A stretch of DNA of 64,000 nt from UBA1858 sp045106935 (GCA_045106935.1 JBGCFN010000024.1:10004-74003), one strand, 5' to 3'; shown: positions 7,963 through 16,596, counted from the first letter of the stretch. Notes: generated by a model from the letters alone, not told the origin. Numbers and translations are program-made.

Positions 7963-9459
7963 ATTACACTTGACGATGGAAATGAACCACAAATTATTGC
8001 CGCGTTAGATCTTGGTTCGAACAGCTTTCATATGGTGATCGCAACAAATCATCATGGACGATTGAAAATTATAGACAGACTGCGTGAAATGGTACGTCTG
8101 AGTGCAGGTTTAAACTCTACACGAGAACTTGATAAAGAAGCGATGCAGCGAGCCATCGCATGTTTAGAAAGGTTTGGTCAGCGCTTGAGAGATATGCACG
8201 CCAACTCGGTACGAGCGATAGGCACAAACGCATTACGCCAAGCAAAAAATTCCCGTAAATTTTTGAAATCTGCCCAAGCAGCATTGGGTCATCCAATTGA
8301 AGTGATCGCTGGTATAGAGGAAGCCCGACTAATTTATCAAGGGACTAACTATGCTATATCTCGACCAAATGATCGGAGAATTGTTGTAGATATTGGTGGA
8401 GGTAGTACAGAAATTATTGTGGGTGAAGGAATGCAGCCCATGAAAATGGAAAGTCTCTTTATGGGATGTGTTTCCATGAGTGAGCAGTACTTCAACAATG
8501 GTAAAGTGACTCGCAAACACTTTGATCAAGCATTTATGGCTGCGAAACAACAGTTGCGCCCCGTCGTGAGATCGTATAAAAAAATTGGTTGGGATTTAGA
8601 AATAGGTACATCAGGGACCATCAAAGCCATTAGTGAGATTGTGAATAATCTACCAGAAGGAAGTAACGAGATATCTCTAGACTCACTTTTTAAACTGCGT
8701 GATTTGTTGCTGGCAAAAGAACTGGACTTATCCAGTGTTAAAAAAGAACGCCTACCAGTTTTTCCTGGCGGACTGGCTATTTTATTAGCTGTATTTGATA
8801 GTCTTAATTTGGATCAAATGAATTTTTCTGATGGTGCGTTAAGAGAAGGTGTGTTGTTTGATTTATTAGGTAGGCTTCACATAGATCATGAAGATGTCCG
8901 TGCCGAGACGGTTAGAGGATTTGAGTACCGGTACCATGTAGATTTTGATCAAGCGAATAGAACAGAGTTAAGTGCAGGCATGCTACTTAATAAAGTAAAA
9001 AAACAGTGGGGTCTAACTGGCACAGAGTATAAAAATCATTTGAAATGGGCTGCACGTCTGCATGAAGTGGGGCTAGATATTGCACATTCAGGTTTTCATC
9101 GCCATGGCGCTTATCTGTTACAACACTCCGATATGCCCGGGTTTGCCAGTAGCGAGCAGCAAGTATTGGCATGTTTAGTCGGCTGTCATCGCAGAAAGAT
9201 TCGTTCTGATTCATTTGATATTCTGCAAAGTGAAGAAAGTCATTCAGTAAAGTATTTAATCGTTTTACTAAGACTTGCGGTATTACTTAATCGTGATCGT
9301 ATCGATAATGAATTTCCTATTAAGTCGATACAAGCGAAAAAAGAGGAAATAAAATTACAATTTGAAAAAGATTGGCTAAATCAGTCTCCTTTGACGCTGA
9401 TTGATTTAGAACAGGAAAGCGATTATCTAAAAGCGATTGATATTAAGCTTTCATTTTAG
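7963..9459 (+). CDS. ppx: Exopolyphosphatase / guanosine pentaphosphatase family, apparent ATT start
   Basis: Ppx/GppA enzymes release phosphate from the ends of polyphosphate or hydrolyse pppGpp. The conserved N-terminal motif AALDLGSNSFHMVIA must be inside the protein. However, no ATG, GTG or TTG lies in frame between the upstream TGA (7924-7926) and this motif. The first in-frame ATG (8032) falls after it. The best start is ATT at 7963, preceded by AGGGGG at a spacing of 6 bases, giving 498 residues. The second phosphate-binding motif DIGGGSTEI begins at residue 143, and an HD-type helical domain forms the C-terminal third. The end overlaps ppk by 17 bases. Ppx versus GppA cannot be settled, though Ppx is favoured by the ppk neighbour. 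Confidence 0.9.
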   Translation: MTLDDGNEPQIIAALDLGSNSFHMVIATNHHGRLKIIDRLREMVRLSAGLNSTRELDKEAMQRAIACLERFGQRLRDMHANSVRAIGTNALRQAKNSRKFLKSAQAALGHPIEVIAGIEEARLIYQGTNYAISRPNDRRIVVDIGGGSTEIIVGEGMQPMKMESLFMGCVSMSEQYFNNGKVTRKHFDQAFMAAKQQLRPVVRSYKKIGWDLEIGTSGTIKAISEIVNNLPEGSNEISLDSLFKLRDLLLAKELDLSSVKKERLPVFPGGLAILLAVFDSLNLDQMNFSDGALREGVLFDLLGRLHIDHEDVRAETVRGFEYRYHVDFDQANRTELSAGMLLNKVKKQWGLTGTEYKNHLKWAARLHEVGLDIAHSGFHRHGAYLLQHSDMPGFASSEQQVLACLVGCHRRKIRSDSFDILQSEESHSVKYLIVLLRLAVLLNRDRIDNEFPIKSIQAKKEEIKLQFEKDWLNQSPLTLIDLEQESDYLKAIDIKLSF

Positions 9460-11542
9460 AATATTTTTTCAGCAGTTCTAATTGAGCAGTAATTTTTTTG
9501 TCTTTCTTTCGCACCTGTTGGCGGACATATTCACCATCAGGTTGGAGTATCCATGCGTTTTGATTGTCTTTAATGCATAGCTCTAGTTCTGATAACACGC
9601 ACTTTTTAATAGCTCTATCTTCGATTGGCCAAGCGGTTTCTACGCGGCGGAAAAAGTTTCTGTCCATCCAGTCTGCACTAGAGCAATACAGTTTAGAGCG
9701 GCCGCCATTGTAAAAATAGAAGACGCGTGAATGTTCAAGAAATCTTCCTACTATAGAACGCACTTCAATATTTTCAGAGATACCTTTAACACCAGGTCTT
9801 AGGCAACAAGGGCCACGCACAATTAACTTAATTTCGACGCCTGCAATTGAAGCCCGATAAAGTGCTTGTATTAGCTGAGGTTCAATTAATGAGTTCACTC
9901 GCGCGATGATCTTAGCTTTACGTTTCTGTGATGCGCGCTTTGTTTCTTTCTCAATGTATTCAATAATCGTTTTATATAGCGTAAAAGGAGCCTGCAATAC
10001 ATTATTCAGTCTTGGAATTTTGGTGAAGCTGGTTAGCTGCAAAAAAATCTCATGCAAATCGGTCGTAATGTCAGGATTACATGTGAACATGCCGTAATCG
10101 GTGTAAAGTTTTGCAGTGGATTGGTGATAATTTCCCGTTCCCAGGTGTGCGTACCGAACTAATTGGTCATTTTCGCGGCGAATAACTAAAATCATTTTGG
10201 CATGAGTTTTAATACCCACAATGCCATAAACCACGTGAGCACCTGCTTTTTGTAACCGTTGTGCCAATGTGATGTTTGCAGCTTCATCAAATCGGGCCAT
10301 GAGCTCAATCACTACAGTGACCTCTTTACCTGAAGTTGCTGCCATCACCAGCGCATCGACAATGCGAGAGTTAGCGCCGGTGCGATAAAGCGTTTGTTTT
10401 ATTGCTAGTACTTTTGGATCTTTAGCTGCTTGGTGAATAAAATTGAGTACCGGTGCAAATGATTGATAGGGATGATGTAATAAGACATCTTGTGTGGAGA
10501 TGACCTTAAATAAATTTGAATCAGGTGTGATCGGTTTTGGTAGCAGGGGTTTGAAGCCGCTGTATTTCAAGTCAGGGCGATCAATTAAATCATAGGTATT
10601 GAGTAGTCGATTTAAATTGACTGGACCATTTACTTTATACAAATCAACTTGATCCAATTCAAAGCGCTGCAGTAAATATTCAACTAAATGGTCGGGCGTA
10701 TTTTTGTATGTCTCTAAGCGTGCCGCTGCACCATATCGACGTGATGCTATTTCCCCCTCTAGGGCTAAAGGAAGATTATCAATTTCATCATCTACGTATA
10801 AATCACTATTACGCGTCACGCGGAACTGATAGCACCCATGAACTTGTAAGCCCTCAAATAAATCATGAACAAACTCATGGATGACGGAGGATAAGAAAAC
10901 AAAATTAACTGATCGATCATTTTCATTACTTGGGATTTGAATCAGTCTTGGTAATGATCGAGGTGCTTGCACAATAGCAAGGTGACCCGTGCGACCAAAT
11001 GCATCTAAACCACCTACCTCTACTATAAAATTCAGACTTTTATTTAATATTCGTGGGAAAGGGTGGCCAGGGTCAATGCCAAGCGGGCTTAAGACCGGCT
11101 CAACCTGGTTGGTGAAATAATCTTGAATCCAATCACGTTGGGCTGAAGTCCATTTCTCTCGCGCTAAAAAATGAACCTCTTCATTCGCCAGTGCAGGTAA
11201 AATAACTTCATTGAAAACACGGTATTGTTCTTCTACTAATATGCTTGCAGATTCATGAATCTCACGTAACACTTGTTTTGCAGGTTTTTGATCGGCAGAC
11301 GTATATCCTGTCGAAAATTCGATATGTTGTTTAATGCCAAGTACACGAATTTCAAAAAACTCATCTAGATTTGAACATGAAATACAAAGAAACTTTAAAC
11401 GCTCTAATAATGGTGTAGTAGGGTCTTTGGCTTGTTCTAGAACTCGCTGATTAAATTTGAGCTGACTAATTTCTCTATTAATGAATAACTCAGGCAGACT
11501 GACATCAATGGTACCTGAAGTATTTATTTTTGAATTAGGCAT
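9443..11542 (-). CDS. ppk1: Polyphosphate kinase 1
   Basis: PPK1 polymerises the gamma-phosphate of ATP into inorganic polyphosphate, at the inner membrane. The 699-residue protein shows the N-terminal FINREISQLKFNQRVLEQA block and the phospholipase-D-like catalytic domains. His447 lies in THAKM, matching the autophosphorylated histidine of E. coli (His435). His604 in LEHSRVF matches the second catalytic histidine (His592). It converges on the Ppx/GppA gene with a 17-base 3' overlap, unlike the co-directional ppk-ppx operon of E. coli. The ATG at 11542 sits next to remnants of other coding sequence. Confidence 0.97.
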   Translation of the reverse strand: MPNSKINTSGTIDVSLPELFINREISQLKFNQRVLEQAKDPTTPLLERLKFLCISCSNLDEFFEIRVLGIKQHIEFSTGYTSADQKPAKQVLREIHESASILVEEQYRVFNEVILPALANEEVHFLAREKWTSAQRDWIQDYFTNQVEPVLSPLGIDPGHPFPRILNKSLNFIVEVGGLDAFGRTGHLAIVQAPRSLPRLIQIPSNENDRSVNFVFLSSVIHEFVHDLFEGLQVHGCYQFRVTRNSDLYVDDEIDNLPLALEGEIASRRYGAAARLETYKNTPDHLVEYLLQRFELDQVDLYKVNGPVNLNRLLNTYDLIDRPDLKYSGFKPLLPKPITPDSNLFKVISTQDVLLHHPYQSFAPVLNFIHQAAKDPKVLAIKQTLYRTGANSRIVDALVMAATSGKEVTVVIELMARFDEAANITLAQRLQKAGAHVVYGIVGIKTHAKMILVIRRENDQLVRYAHLGTGNYHQSTAKLYTDYGMFTCNPDITTDLHEIFLQLTSFTKIPRLNNVLQAPFTLYKTIIEYIEKETKRASQKRKAKIIARVNSLIEPQLIQALYRASIAGVEIKLIVRGPCCLRPGVKGISENIEVRSIVGRFLEHSRVFYFYNGGRSKLYCSSADWMDRNFFRRVETAWPIEDRAIKKCVLSELELCIKDNQNAWILQPDGEYVRQQVRKKDKKITAQLELLKKYSKMKA

Positions 11543-11666
11543 TATCGACTTTGTATGTGTGTAATCGGCTATTTTTCATAATTTGTTGATAAAACTTTAA
11601 CATGTTCTTGGCAAGCATGGTCGAGTCTAATTGTTTAGCATAGTTTGCAGTAGCTAATTTCCTGGA
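11535..11666 (-). pseudogene. Possible glycosyltransferase C-terminal remnant
   Basis: On the minus strand a frame open from 11666 to a TAA at 11535-11537 encodes 43 residues containing NYAKQLDSTMLAKNMLKFYQ. There is no start codon at its head: a TAA lies immediately upstream. The pattern 'AxxYAKQxxxxxxAKxMLxxYxxIM' resembles the last helix of GT4-type glycosyltransferases. It reads into the first codons of ppk in another frame. This is a call from pattern alone. It may be chance, but the amino-acid composition is protein-like. Confidence 0.3.
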
Positions 11667-11688
11667 TTAAGTTAATTAGTTTGGGGGC

Positions 11689-11802
11689 TTACAATACTTG
11701 TTGCCATGTCTCGTGTAATTCTTGGATTGCACTATCCCACCAATATTGTTGCTGGCGCACTACTGGGCATTTGTATTGCTCAGTGAGCTGACATTTCAAT
11801 TG
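11689..11802 (-). pseudogene. Second coding remnant, possibly a glycosyltransferase tail
   Basis: A minus-strand frame open from 11802 to a TAA at 11689-11691 gives 37 residues including CPVVRQQYWWDSAIQELHET. It has only a TTG near its head and a TGA directly upstream. The W-W-x-x-A-x-x-x-L-x-x-x-W-x-x-V-L ending again looks like the C-terminal helix of a glycosyltransferase. Together with the fragment at 11535-11666 it suggests decayed coding sequence in the 424-base gap upstream of ppk. Confidence is low because the fragment is short. Confidence 0.25.
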
Positions 11803-11807
11803 TCAGC
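11787..11807. repeat. Perfect 7-bp inverted repeat upstream of the porin
   Basis: GCTGACA (11787-11793) and TGTCAGC (11801-11807) form a perfect dyad with a 7-base loop. No T-run follows on either side, so it is not an obvious terminator. It lies 48 bases upstream of the PhoB-box repeats, in the gap between ppk and the porin. It could be an operator for either gene or a chance dyad. Confidence 0.35.
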
Positions 11808-11849
11808 ACTCAAATAATAATCAATCACACAGAAATAAAGACAATCGGA

Positions 11850-11888
11850 CTGTTTTGTCACGAAACTGTAATTTTTGTGAAATAAGAT
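11850..11888 (+). promoter_or_regulatory. Pho box and -10 element of the porin gene
   Basis: PhoB binds direct repeats of a CTGTCAT-like 7-mer spaced every 11 bases. Here TTGTCAC (11855-11861), the A-rich spacer GAAA and CTGTAAT (11866-11872) fit the consensus. A weaker copy, TTGTGAA, follows at about 11875-11881. A -10-like TAAGAT is at 11883-11888, where PhoB-dependent promoters place it, with no -35 box. The porin ATG is 78 bases further on. This suggests induction under phosphate starvation. Confidence 0.6.
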
Positions 11889-11966
11889 CCCACTCATTAA
11901 ACCTTTAGAAGAACAGGTCGATAAACGACTTAATCAAAAATTATTATTAATTACAGAGAGTTAAAT

Positions 11967-13247
11967 ATGAACTTAAAATACTTACGTATAGTTTCTATAG
12001 CTGTATTAGTGGCATTCACAGGCCCGGCATTGGCGGCTAATGATGCAATGGTAGAGTTACTCAAAGTGCTACGTGATAACCGGACCATAACTGAAGAAGC
12101 TTATAACCTCCTTAAAAATTCAGCGGTAGCAGATGAGGAAAGAACAGATGCAAAAATAGAAGAAACTGCTGAAAAAAAGTTGGCTTCTGTCAAACAAGTT
12201 CCTGATAGTCTTAAGTGGGCTGAGAAAATTAAGGTTAAAGGTGATTTACGTTTGCGTCGTGAATATATAGATACTGATCCAGAAAATTCTGAGAGCCAAA
12301 GCCGTGATCGATATCGCTACCGCTTACGTTTAGGTGCTGAAGCCGAAGTTAATGATGAAGTGAAAATTGGTTTAGGTTTTGCTAGCGGTAGTGATGATGC
12401 ACGCTCTGTAAATAGTACTCTTGATGATGGGTTCTCTACTAAAGATGCACGCTTAGACTATGCATTTGCGGAATGGAAGCCGTCAGATTGGGTAAGTGTT
12501 GTCGGTGGTAAATTCAATAAACGCAAAGATTATCTTTGGGCACCAACAGATATGATATGGGATGGTGATATTAACCCTGAGGGTGCATCAGTACATTTGC
12601 AAACTGATAATTCGTTTGGAACAGCATATGGAAATGTCGGCCATTGGATTTTAGGTGAAGATAGAAATAGTAGTGATGATCCAACTTTGACCTATGTTCA
12701 AGTTGGCCATAAATTTAAGTCTGGTAACTTCTTCGGTAATGTCGCTGGTACATATTACTCATTTGATGGGCTAGAAGGTGCTTCAATCATAGCTGGAAGT
12801 GGTGGAAATAATACGATCATGGGTGGAACGTACTTGTTTGATTATGATTCGGTAGGTTTATCTGCTGAGGTTGGTATTAAAGATGTGTTGATGCAAGGTA
12901 AGGTATTTGCCATTTTTGGTGAATACATAAAAAATGATGATAGCGATGAAGACACTGGACGTGCATTTGGCTTTAAATTTGGAGATAAGAAAGTCAAAAA
13001 TACTGGCACATGGCAGTTTAAGTACATTAATGCTGATTTAGAAGCAGATGCATTTGTAGATTTCACTGGTGATTCAAATAGATTAGGTGGGCAGACTGGA
13101 TATATGTCAAACGAGTTAATATTTAAGTATGCAATTGCTAAGAATATTATTCTTGGTCTTGACTATTATGATTCTGAGCAAGATGTTCCGGGCCTGGATG
13201 ATGATGAGGAGAAGAGATTTCAGTCGGATATTATATTCAAGTTCTAA
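11967..13247 (+). CDS. Putative phosphate-starvation porin (OprP/OprO-like)
   Basis: It is an outer-membrane beta-barrel, likely a channel for phosphate or other anions. The 426-residue protein has a signal peptide ending PALAA. A short coiled-coil region follows (AMVELLKVLRDNRTITEEAYNLL, then a Glu/Lys-rich stretch), a form common at the N-terminus of trimeric porins of the OprP/O type. After that come alternating amphipathic strands, ending in FQSDIIFKF with the C-terminal aromatic residue of outer-membrane proteins. The Pho box upstream and phoBR-pst downstream support a phosphate role. Substrate specificity is inferred from this context. A terminator follows. Confidence 0.82.
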   Translation: MNLKYLRIVSIAVLVAFTGPALAANDAMVELLKVLRDNRTITEEAYNLLKNSAVADEERTDAKIEETAEKKLASVKQVPDSLKWAEKIKVKGDLRLRREYIDTDPENSESQSRDRYRYRLRLGAEAEVNDEVKIGLGFASGSDDARSVNSTLDDGFSTKDARLDYAFAEWKPSDWVSVVGGKFNKRKDYLWAPTDMIWDGDINPEGASVHLQTDNSFGTAYGNVGHWILGEDRNSSDDPTLTYVQVGHKFKSGNFFGNVAGTYYSFDGLEGASIIAGSGGNNTIMGGTYLFDYDSVGLSAEVGIKDVLMQGKVFAIFGEYIKNDDSDEDTGRAFGFKFGDKKVKNTGTWQFKYINADLEADAFVDFTGDSNRLGGQTGYMSNELIFKYAIAKNIILGLDYYDSEQDVPGLDDDEEKRFQSDIIFKF

Positions 13248-13271
13248 TCAGTAATATTGTCGTATAGAAAG

Positions 13272-13296
13272 GGTAGTGATTTCACTACCTTTTTTT
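13272..13296 (+). terminator. Intrinsic terminator after the porin
   Basis: A perfect 7-bp stem GGTAGTG (13272-13278) / CACTACC (13283-13289) with loop ATTT is followed by seven T. It sits 24 bases past the porin stop and separates that transcription unit from phoB. Confidence 0.88.
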
Positions 13297-13433
13297 ATGT
13301 TCGTAATATTTCTAACCTTGTAAAAAAATTTTTAATATAGGTAATGAATAATTCTCTGATTGACTTACAACTTTTGTCTTTAAGTAGGCTATTATGAATA
13401 TACATTCAGCCATCTAAATTTTCTTTCAGAGAA

Positions 13434-14126
13434 ATGAAAAAACATCGAATTTTGATTGTCGAAGATGAAAAACCAATACGCGATATGGTGTATTTTGCAC
13501 TGGATAGTGATGGTTATGACATCGTTGAAGCAGTCAATGGCGCTCAGGCGACCGAGCAGCTTGCTCAGAACTTGCCCAGCTTGATTTTGATGGATTGGAT
13601 GTTGCCTGATATCGCTGGCCTAGAGCTAGTTAGGCGGATTAAGAGAGATGAAATTACCTGCCATATACCAGTCATTATGCTAACGGCGAAAACGGAAGAG
13701 CGTGATAAGATTCAAGGCCTTGATTCTGGTGCAGATGACTACATTACTAAACCATTTTCAGTGAGAGAGTTGTCAGCACGAATTCGTGCTGTGATGCGTA
13801 GAATTGATGGTGACGAAAGTGACAATCAACTCAGCTATGGAAAGTTATTGTTAGACCTTGATGCGCACCAGGTAATCATTGAAAATGACCAGATTGAAGT
13901 GGGGCCTACCGAGTTTCGCTTATTGGAGTTTTTTATGACCCATCCAGATAAAGTTTACAGCCGAGCACAATTGTTAGATTTTGTATGGGGTCGAAGCAAA
14001 TTTGTAGAAGAGCGGACAGTTGATGTGCATATCTTACGTTTAAGAAAATTATTAAAGCCATACAACTGCGATAATATGGTTCAAACAGTTAGAGGTTACG
14101 GTTACCGCTTTGTCGTTGAAAAATAA
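13434..14126 (+). CDS. phoB: Phosphate regulon response regulator PhoB
   Basis: PhoB is the DNA-binding regulator that activates phosphate-starvation genes. The 230-residue protein has a receiver domain with acidic residues near positions 10-12, phosphoacceptor Asp54 (LMDWMLP), Thr in LTAKTEE and Lys in ITKPFS. An OmpR-type winged-helix domain follows, ending VRGYGYRFVVEK. Its stop codon overlaps the phoR start by one base (TAATG). I did not see a convincing Pho box in the 186 bases before it. Confidence 0.96.
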   Translation: MKKHRILIVEDEKPIRDMVYFALDSDGYDIVEAVNGAQATEQLAQNLPSLILMDWMLPDIAGLELVRRIKRDEITCHIPVIMLTAKTEERDKIQGLDSGADDYITKPFSVRELSARIRAVMRRIDGDESDNQLSYGKLLLDLDAHQVIIENDQIEVGPTEFRLLEFFMTHPDKVYSRAQLLDFVWGRSKFVEERTVDVHILRLRKLLKPYNCDNMVQTVRGYGYRFVVEK

Positions 14127-15433
14127 TGCGTATCGCATCATTCTGGATTGAATTAAGACAAGCTTTATTTGTATTTCTAGTTAGCCTGATTGTAGGCTTC
14201 ATTAGTGGCTATTGGGCGCTTTCCATTTCCATTGGGTTGTTTGCATTTATTATTTGGCAGTTGCGTCAGATAATGCAATTGCGTCGTTGGCTGCATGAAG
14301 GAGCATCACTAAAATCAGTGCCGAACCTACATGGCTCCGCTTATCAAATCATCACACAAATTTGTGATATCAAAGAATATTCTCAAATAGAACAGAGACA
14401 GCTTGAGGAATTACTATCAAGATTTGATGAAGCGACAAAAGTAATGCCCGATGCCATGCTGATAATTAATCAGATGCAAGTCATTGAATGGGCAAATCCT
14501 GCAGCGAAAACATTATTAACAATAGATATGCAGCGAGATATCGGTCAGCGAATCGATAACATTGTTCGGGACCCGGATATTACACGCTATCTGAATAATG
14601 AGAGATATGAAGAACCTCTAGAATTTTCCTCGGCAAATAGTTTAGAAAATGATCTTATGCTAAGAGTAGTGACTTACGAGGATGGAAAAAAATTATTGAT
14701 CGTGCATGACCATGCAGATCTACTGCATTTGCAAAATATAAGAAAGGCATTTGTATCTAACGCCTCTCATGAAATGCGTACGCCACTGACAGTCATTATT
14801 GGTTATCTAGAAACACTTTGTTTGCGCGAAGAAATGTCTGGGCTAACAAAACGAGGAGTTGAAGGTGCCTTGGAGCAAGCACAACGGCTTAAACAACTGA
14901 TCGAGGATTTGCTCTCGTTGTCACGTTTAGAAAGTTTGCCATTAAGCAAAAGTGATGTGGACCAAGTGGATATTTCAATGTTAGTTCGCGAAAGTATTGA
15001 TTTGATAAAGTCATCTGATATTTATAAACAACAACATTTTGAGCTGTCATTAGATTCTCAGGTGCACATCAGTGGTGATTATCGTGAACTACAAAGTGCC
15101 ATTCAGAACATATTAGATAACGCAGTTAAATATTCTGAGGAAGACACACAGATAGATGTGAATTGGCAAAAGATGACCGATGGCACGTCAGTGCTTAGCG
15201 TGACTGATCAAGGTGTCGGGATTGAGGAGTCTCATATTCCCAGATTAACCGAGCGATTTTATCGAATTGACCAAGGGCGCTCACGTGATATGGGAGGGAC
15301 TGGACTAGGGCTATCAATTGTAAAACATGTGATGGAACGACATGGGGGCAACTTATCAATTGTGAGCAAGCAGCAGAAGGGAACGAACGTCCAATTAAAA
15401 TTCCCCTCAAATCGTAATGTTTATGTGCAATAA
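14126..15433 (+). CDS. phoR: Phosphate regulon sensor histidine kinase PhoR
   Basis: PhoR is the membrane kinase/phosphatase that controls PhoB through contact with PhoU and PstB. The 435-residue protein has two N-terminal membrane helices (about 8-50) with almost no periplasmic loop and a PAS-type domain at about 100-200. The phosphoacceptor His215 is in SNASHEMRTPL. The ATP-binding region has the N box NILDNAVKYS, DQGVGI, and GGTGLGLSIVKHV. It is translationally coupled to phoB by a one-base overlap. Confidence 0.95.
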   Translation: MRIASFWIELRQALFVFLVSLIVGFISGYWALSISIGLFAFIIWQLRQIMQLRRWLHEGASLKSVPNLHGSAYQIITQICDIKEYSQIEQRQLEELLSRFDEATKVMPDAMLIINQMQVIEWANPAAKTLLTIDMQRDIGQRIDNIVRDPDITRYLNNERYEEPLEFSSANSLENDLMLRVVTYEDGKKLLIVHDHADLLHLQNIRKAFVSNASHEMRTPLTVIIGYLETLCLREEMSGLTKRGVEGALEQAQRLKQLIEDLLSLSRLESLPLSKSDVDQVDISMLVRESIDLIKSSDIYKQQHFELSLDSQVHISGDYRELQSAIQNILDNAVKYSEEDTQIDVNWQKMTDGTSVLSVTDQGVGIEESHIPRLTERFYRIDQGRSRDMGGTGLGLSIVKHVMERHGGNLSIVSKQQKGTNVQLKFPSNRNVYVQ

Positions 15434-15456
15434 ATAGTCAGGTTTTATATTGAGCG

Positions 15457-15485
15457 ATGTCATAAAGATGTAACAAAGCAGTAAT
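15457..15485 (+). promoter_or_regulatory. Pho box of pstS (three tandem repeats)
   Basis: Three PhoB half-sites lie in the same helical phase at exactly 11-base spacing: ATGTCAT (15457-15463), ATGTAAC (15468-15474) and CAGTAAT (15479-15485). Each spacer reads AAAG. This is a strong match to the CTGTCAT-N4 pattern. It lies 66-94 bases before the pstS ATG, past the phoR stop, and points to phosphate-starvation induction of the pst genes. Confidence 0.75.
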
Positions 15486-15550
15486 ACAGTGCAGCCTACT
15501 TACTTAATCTAATGTCTAAATTTTACGACAATAATAATTTAGGAGAATAA

Positions 15551-16525
15551 ATGAACCTTAAACAAGTGACCGCCATGCTGACCATGTTAGTAGCGAGTTC
15601 AACCACTGTTGCATTGGCTGAAGCTAAAGTCGATGAAGGCTTAAAAGATTACACGGTTGCCAGTGGTGTATCTGGCAATTTATCAAGTGTCGGCTCGGAT
15701 ACATTGGCAAATTTAATGACACTATGGGCCGAAGACTATAAACGCTTCTACCCGAATGTGAATATTCAAATTCAAGCTGCGGGATCATCAACCGCGCCTC
15801 CGGGACTCACTGAAGGTACCTCAAATATAGGTCCAATGAGCCGTAAAATGAAAGACAAAGAAATTGCGGCGTTTGAAGAAAAGTATGGTTACAAGCCAAC
15901 AGCTGTGCCAGTGGCCATTGATGCATTAGCAGTATTTGCTCATAAAGATAACCCAATAAAAGGGCTATCAATTGAGCAAGTGGATGCGATCTTCTCAAGC
16001 ACGCGTAAATGTGGTGCTAAAAATACGGTTGATAATTGGGGTGATCTGGGCTTAAAGGGTGATTGGGCACGAAAGGATATTCAATTATTTGGTCGCAACT
16101 CAGTGTCTGGAACCTATGGCTTTTTTAAGAAGAAAGCACTATGTAAAGGAGACTTTAAGTCGACAGTGAACGAGCAGCCTGGTTCAGCATCAGTGGTTCA
16201 ATCGGTGACGCAGTCATTAAATGGGATTGGTTATTCTGGTATCGGCTACAAAACGACAGGAGTAAGAGCACTGCCAATCTCCAAACGTAATTCGGGCAAT
16301 TATGTTGCGGCTACTTCTGAAACAGCAATTTCTGGTAAATATCCACTTGCACGTTTCTTATACGTTTACGTAAATAAGCATCCGAATAAAGCACTTTCTC
16401 CATTAGAAGGAGAGTTCCTTAAATTAGTGCTATCAAAGGAAGGTCAAAAAGTCGTAGTGAAAGACGGCTATATTCCATTGCCGGCGAAAGTGGCTGATAA
16501 AACCTTGAAATCACTCGGTATGTAA
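15551..16525 (+). CDS. pstS: Phosphate ABC transporter substrate-binding protein
   Basis: PstS binds phosphate in the periplasm and delivers it to PstCA. The 324-residue protein has a signal peptide ending VALAEA, the VGSDTLANLM and QAAGSSTAPPGL phosphate-binding loops, and FGRNSVSGTYGFF. The PGSASVVQSV loop near residue 217 is also typical. It belongs to the family with 'SSVGSDTL' at the N-terminal lobe. A good Shine-Dalgarno (AGGAG) lies 6 bases before the ATG. It is followed by an intrinsic terminator, so it is probably expressed more strongly than pstC. Confidence 0.96.
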   Translation: MNLKQVTAMLTMLVASSTTVALAEAKVDEGLKDYTVASGVSGNLSSVGSDTLANLMTLWAEDYKRFYPNVNIQIQAAGSSTAPPGLTEGTSNIGPMSRKMKDKEIAAFEEKYGYKPTAVPVAIDALAVFAHKDNPIKGLSIEQVDAIFSSTRKCGAKNTVDNWGDLGLKGDWARKDIQLFGRNSVSGTYGFFKKKALCKGDFKSTVNEQPGSASVVQSVTQSLNGIGYSGIGYKTTGVRALPISKRNSGNYVAATSETAISGKYPLARFLYVYVNKHPNKALSPLEGEFLKLVLSKEGQKVVVKDGYIPLPAKVADKTLKSLGM

Positions 16526-16560
16526 CTTAGCCAAACGACTAAAATTTTTAAGCAGTCCCT

Positions 16561-16596
16561 GAAAGCCCTATAGATTTATATAGGGCTTTCTTTTTA
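16561..16596 (+). terminator. Intrinsic terminator/attenuator between pstS and pstC
   Basis: A perfect 12-bp stem GAAAGCCCTATA (16561-16572) / TATAGGGCTTTC (16579-16590) with a six-base loop is followed by TTTTTAT. It is strong, yet the rest of the pst operon lies downstream with no clear second promoter. It probably sets a high PstS to PstCAB ratio through partial termination. Confidence 0.85.

Noticed and set aside
13300..13433. Pho box upstream of phoB
   Set aside because: TTGTCTT near 13375 is the only half-site-like sequence, and no partner lies 11 bases away.
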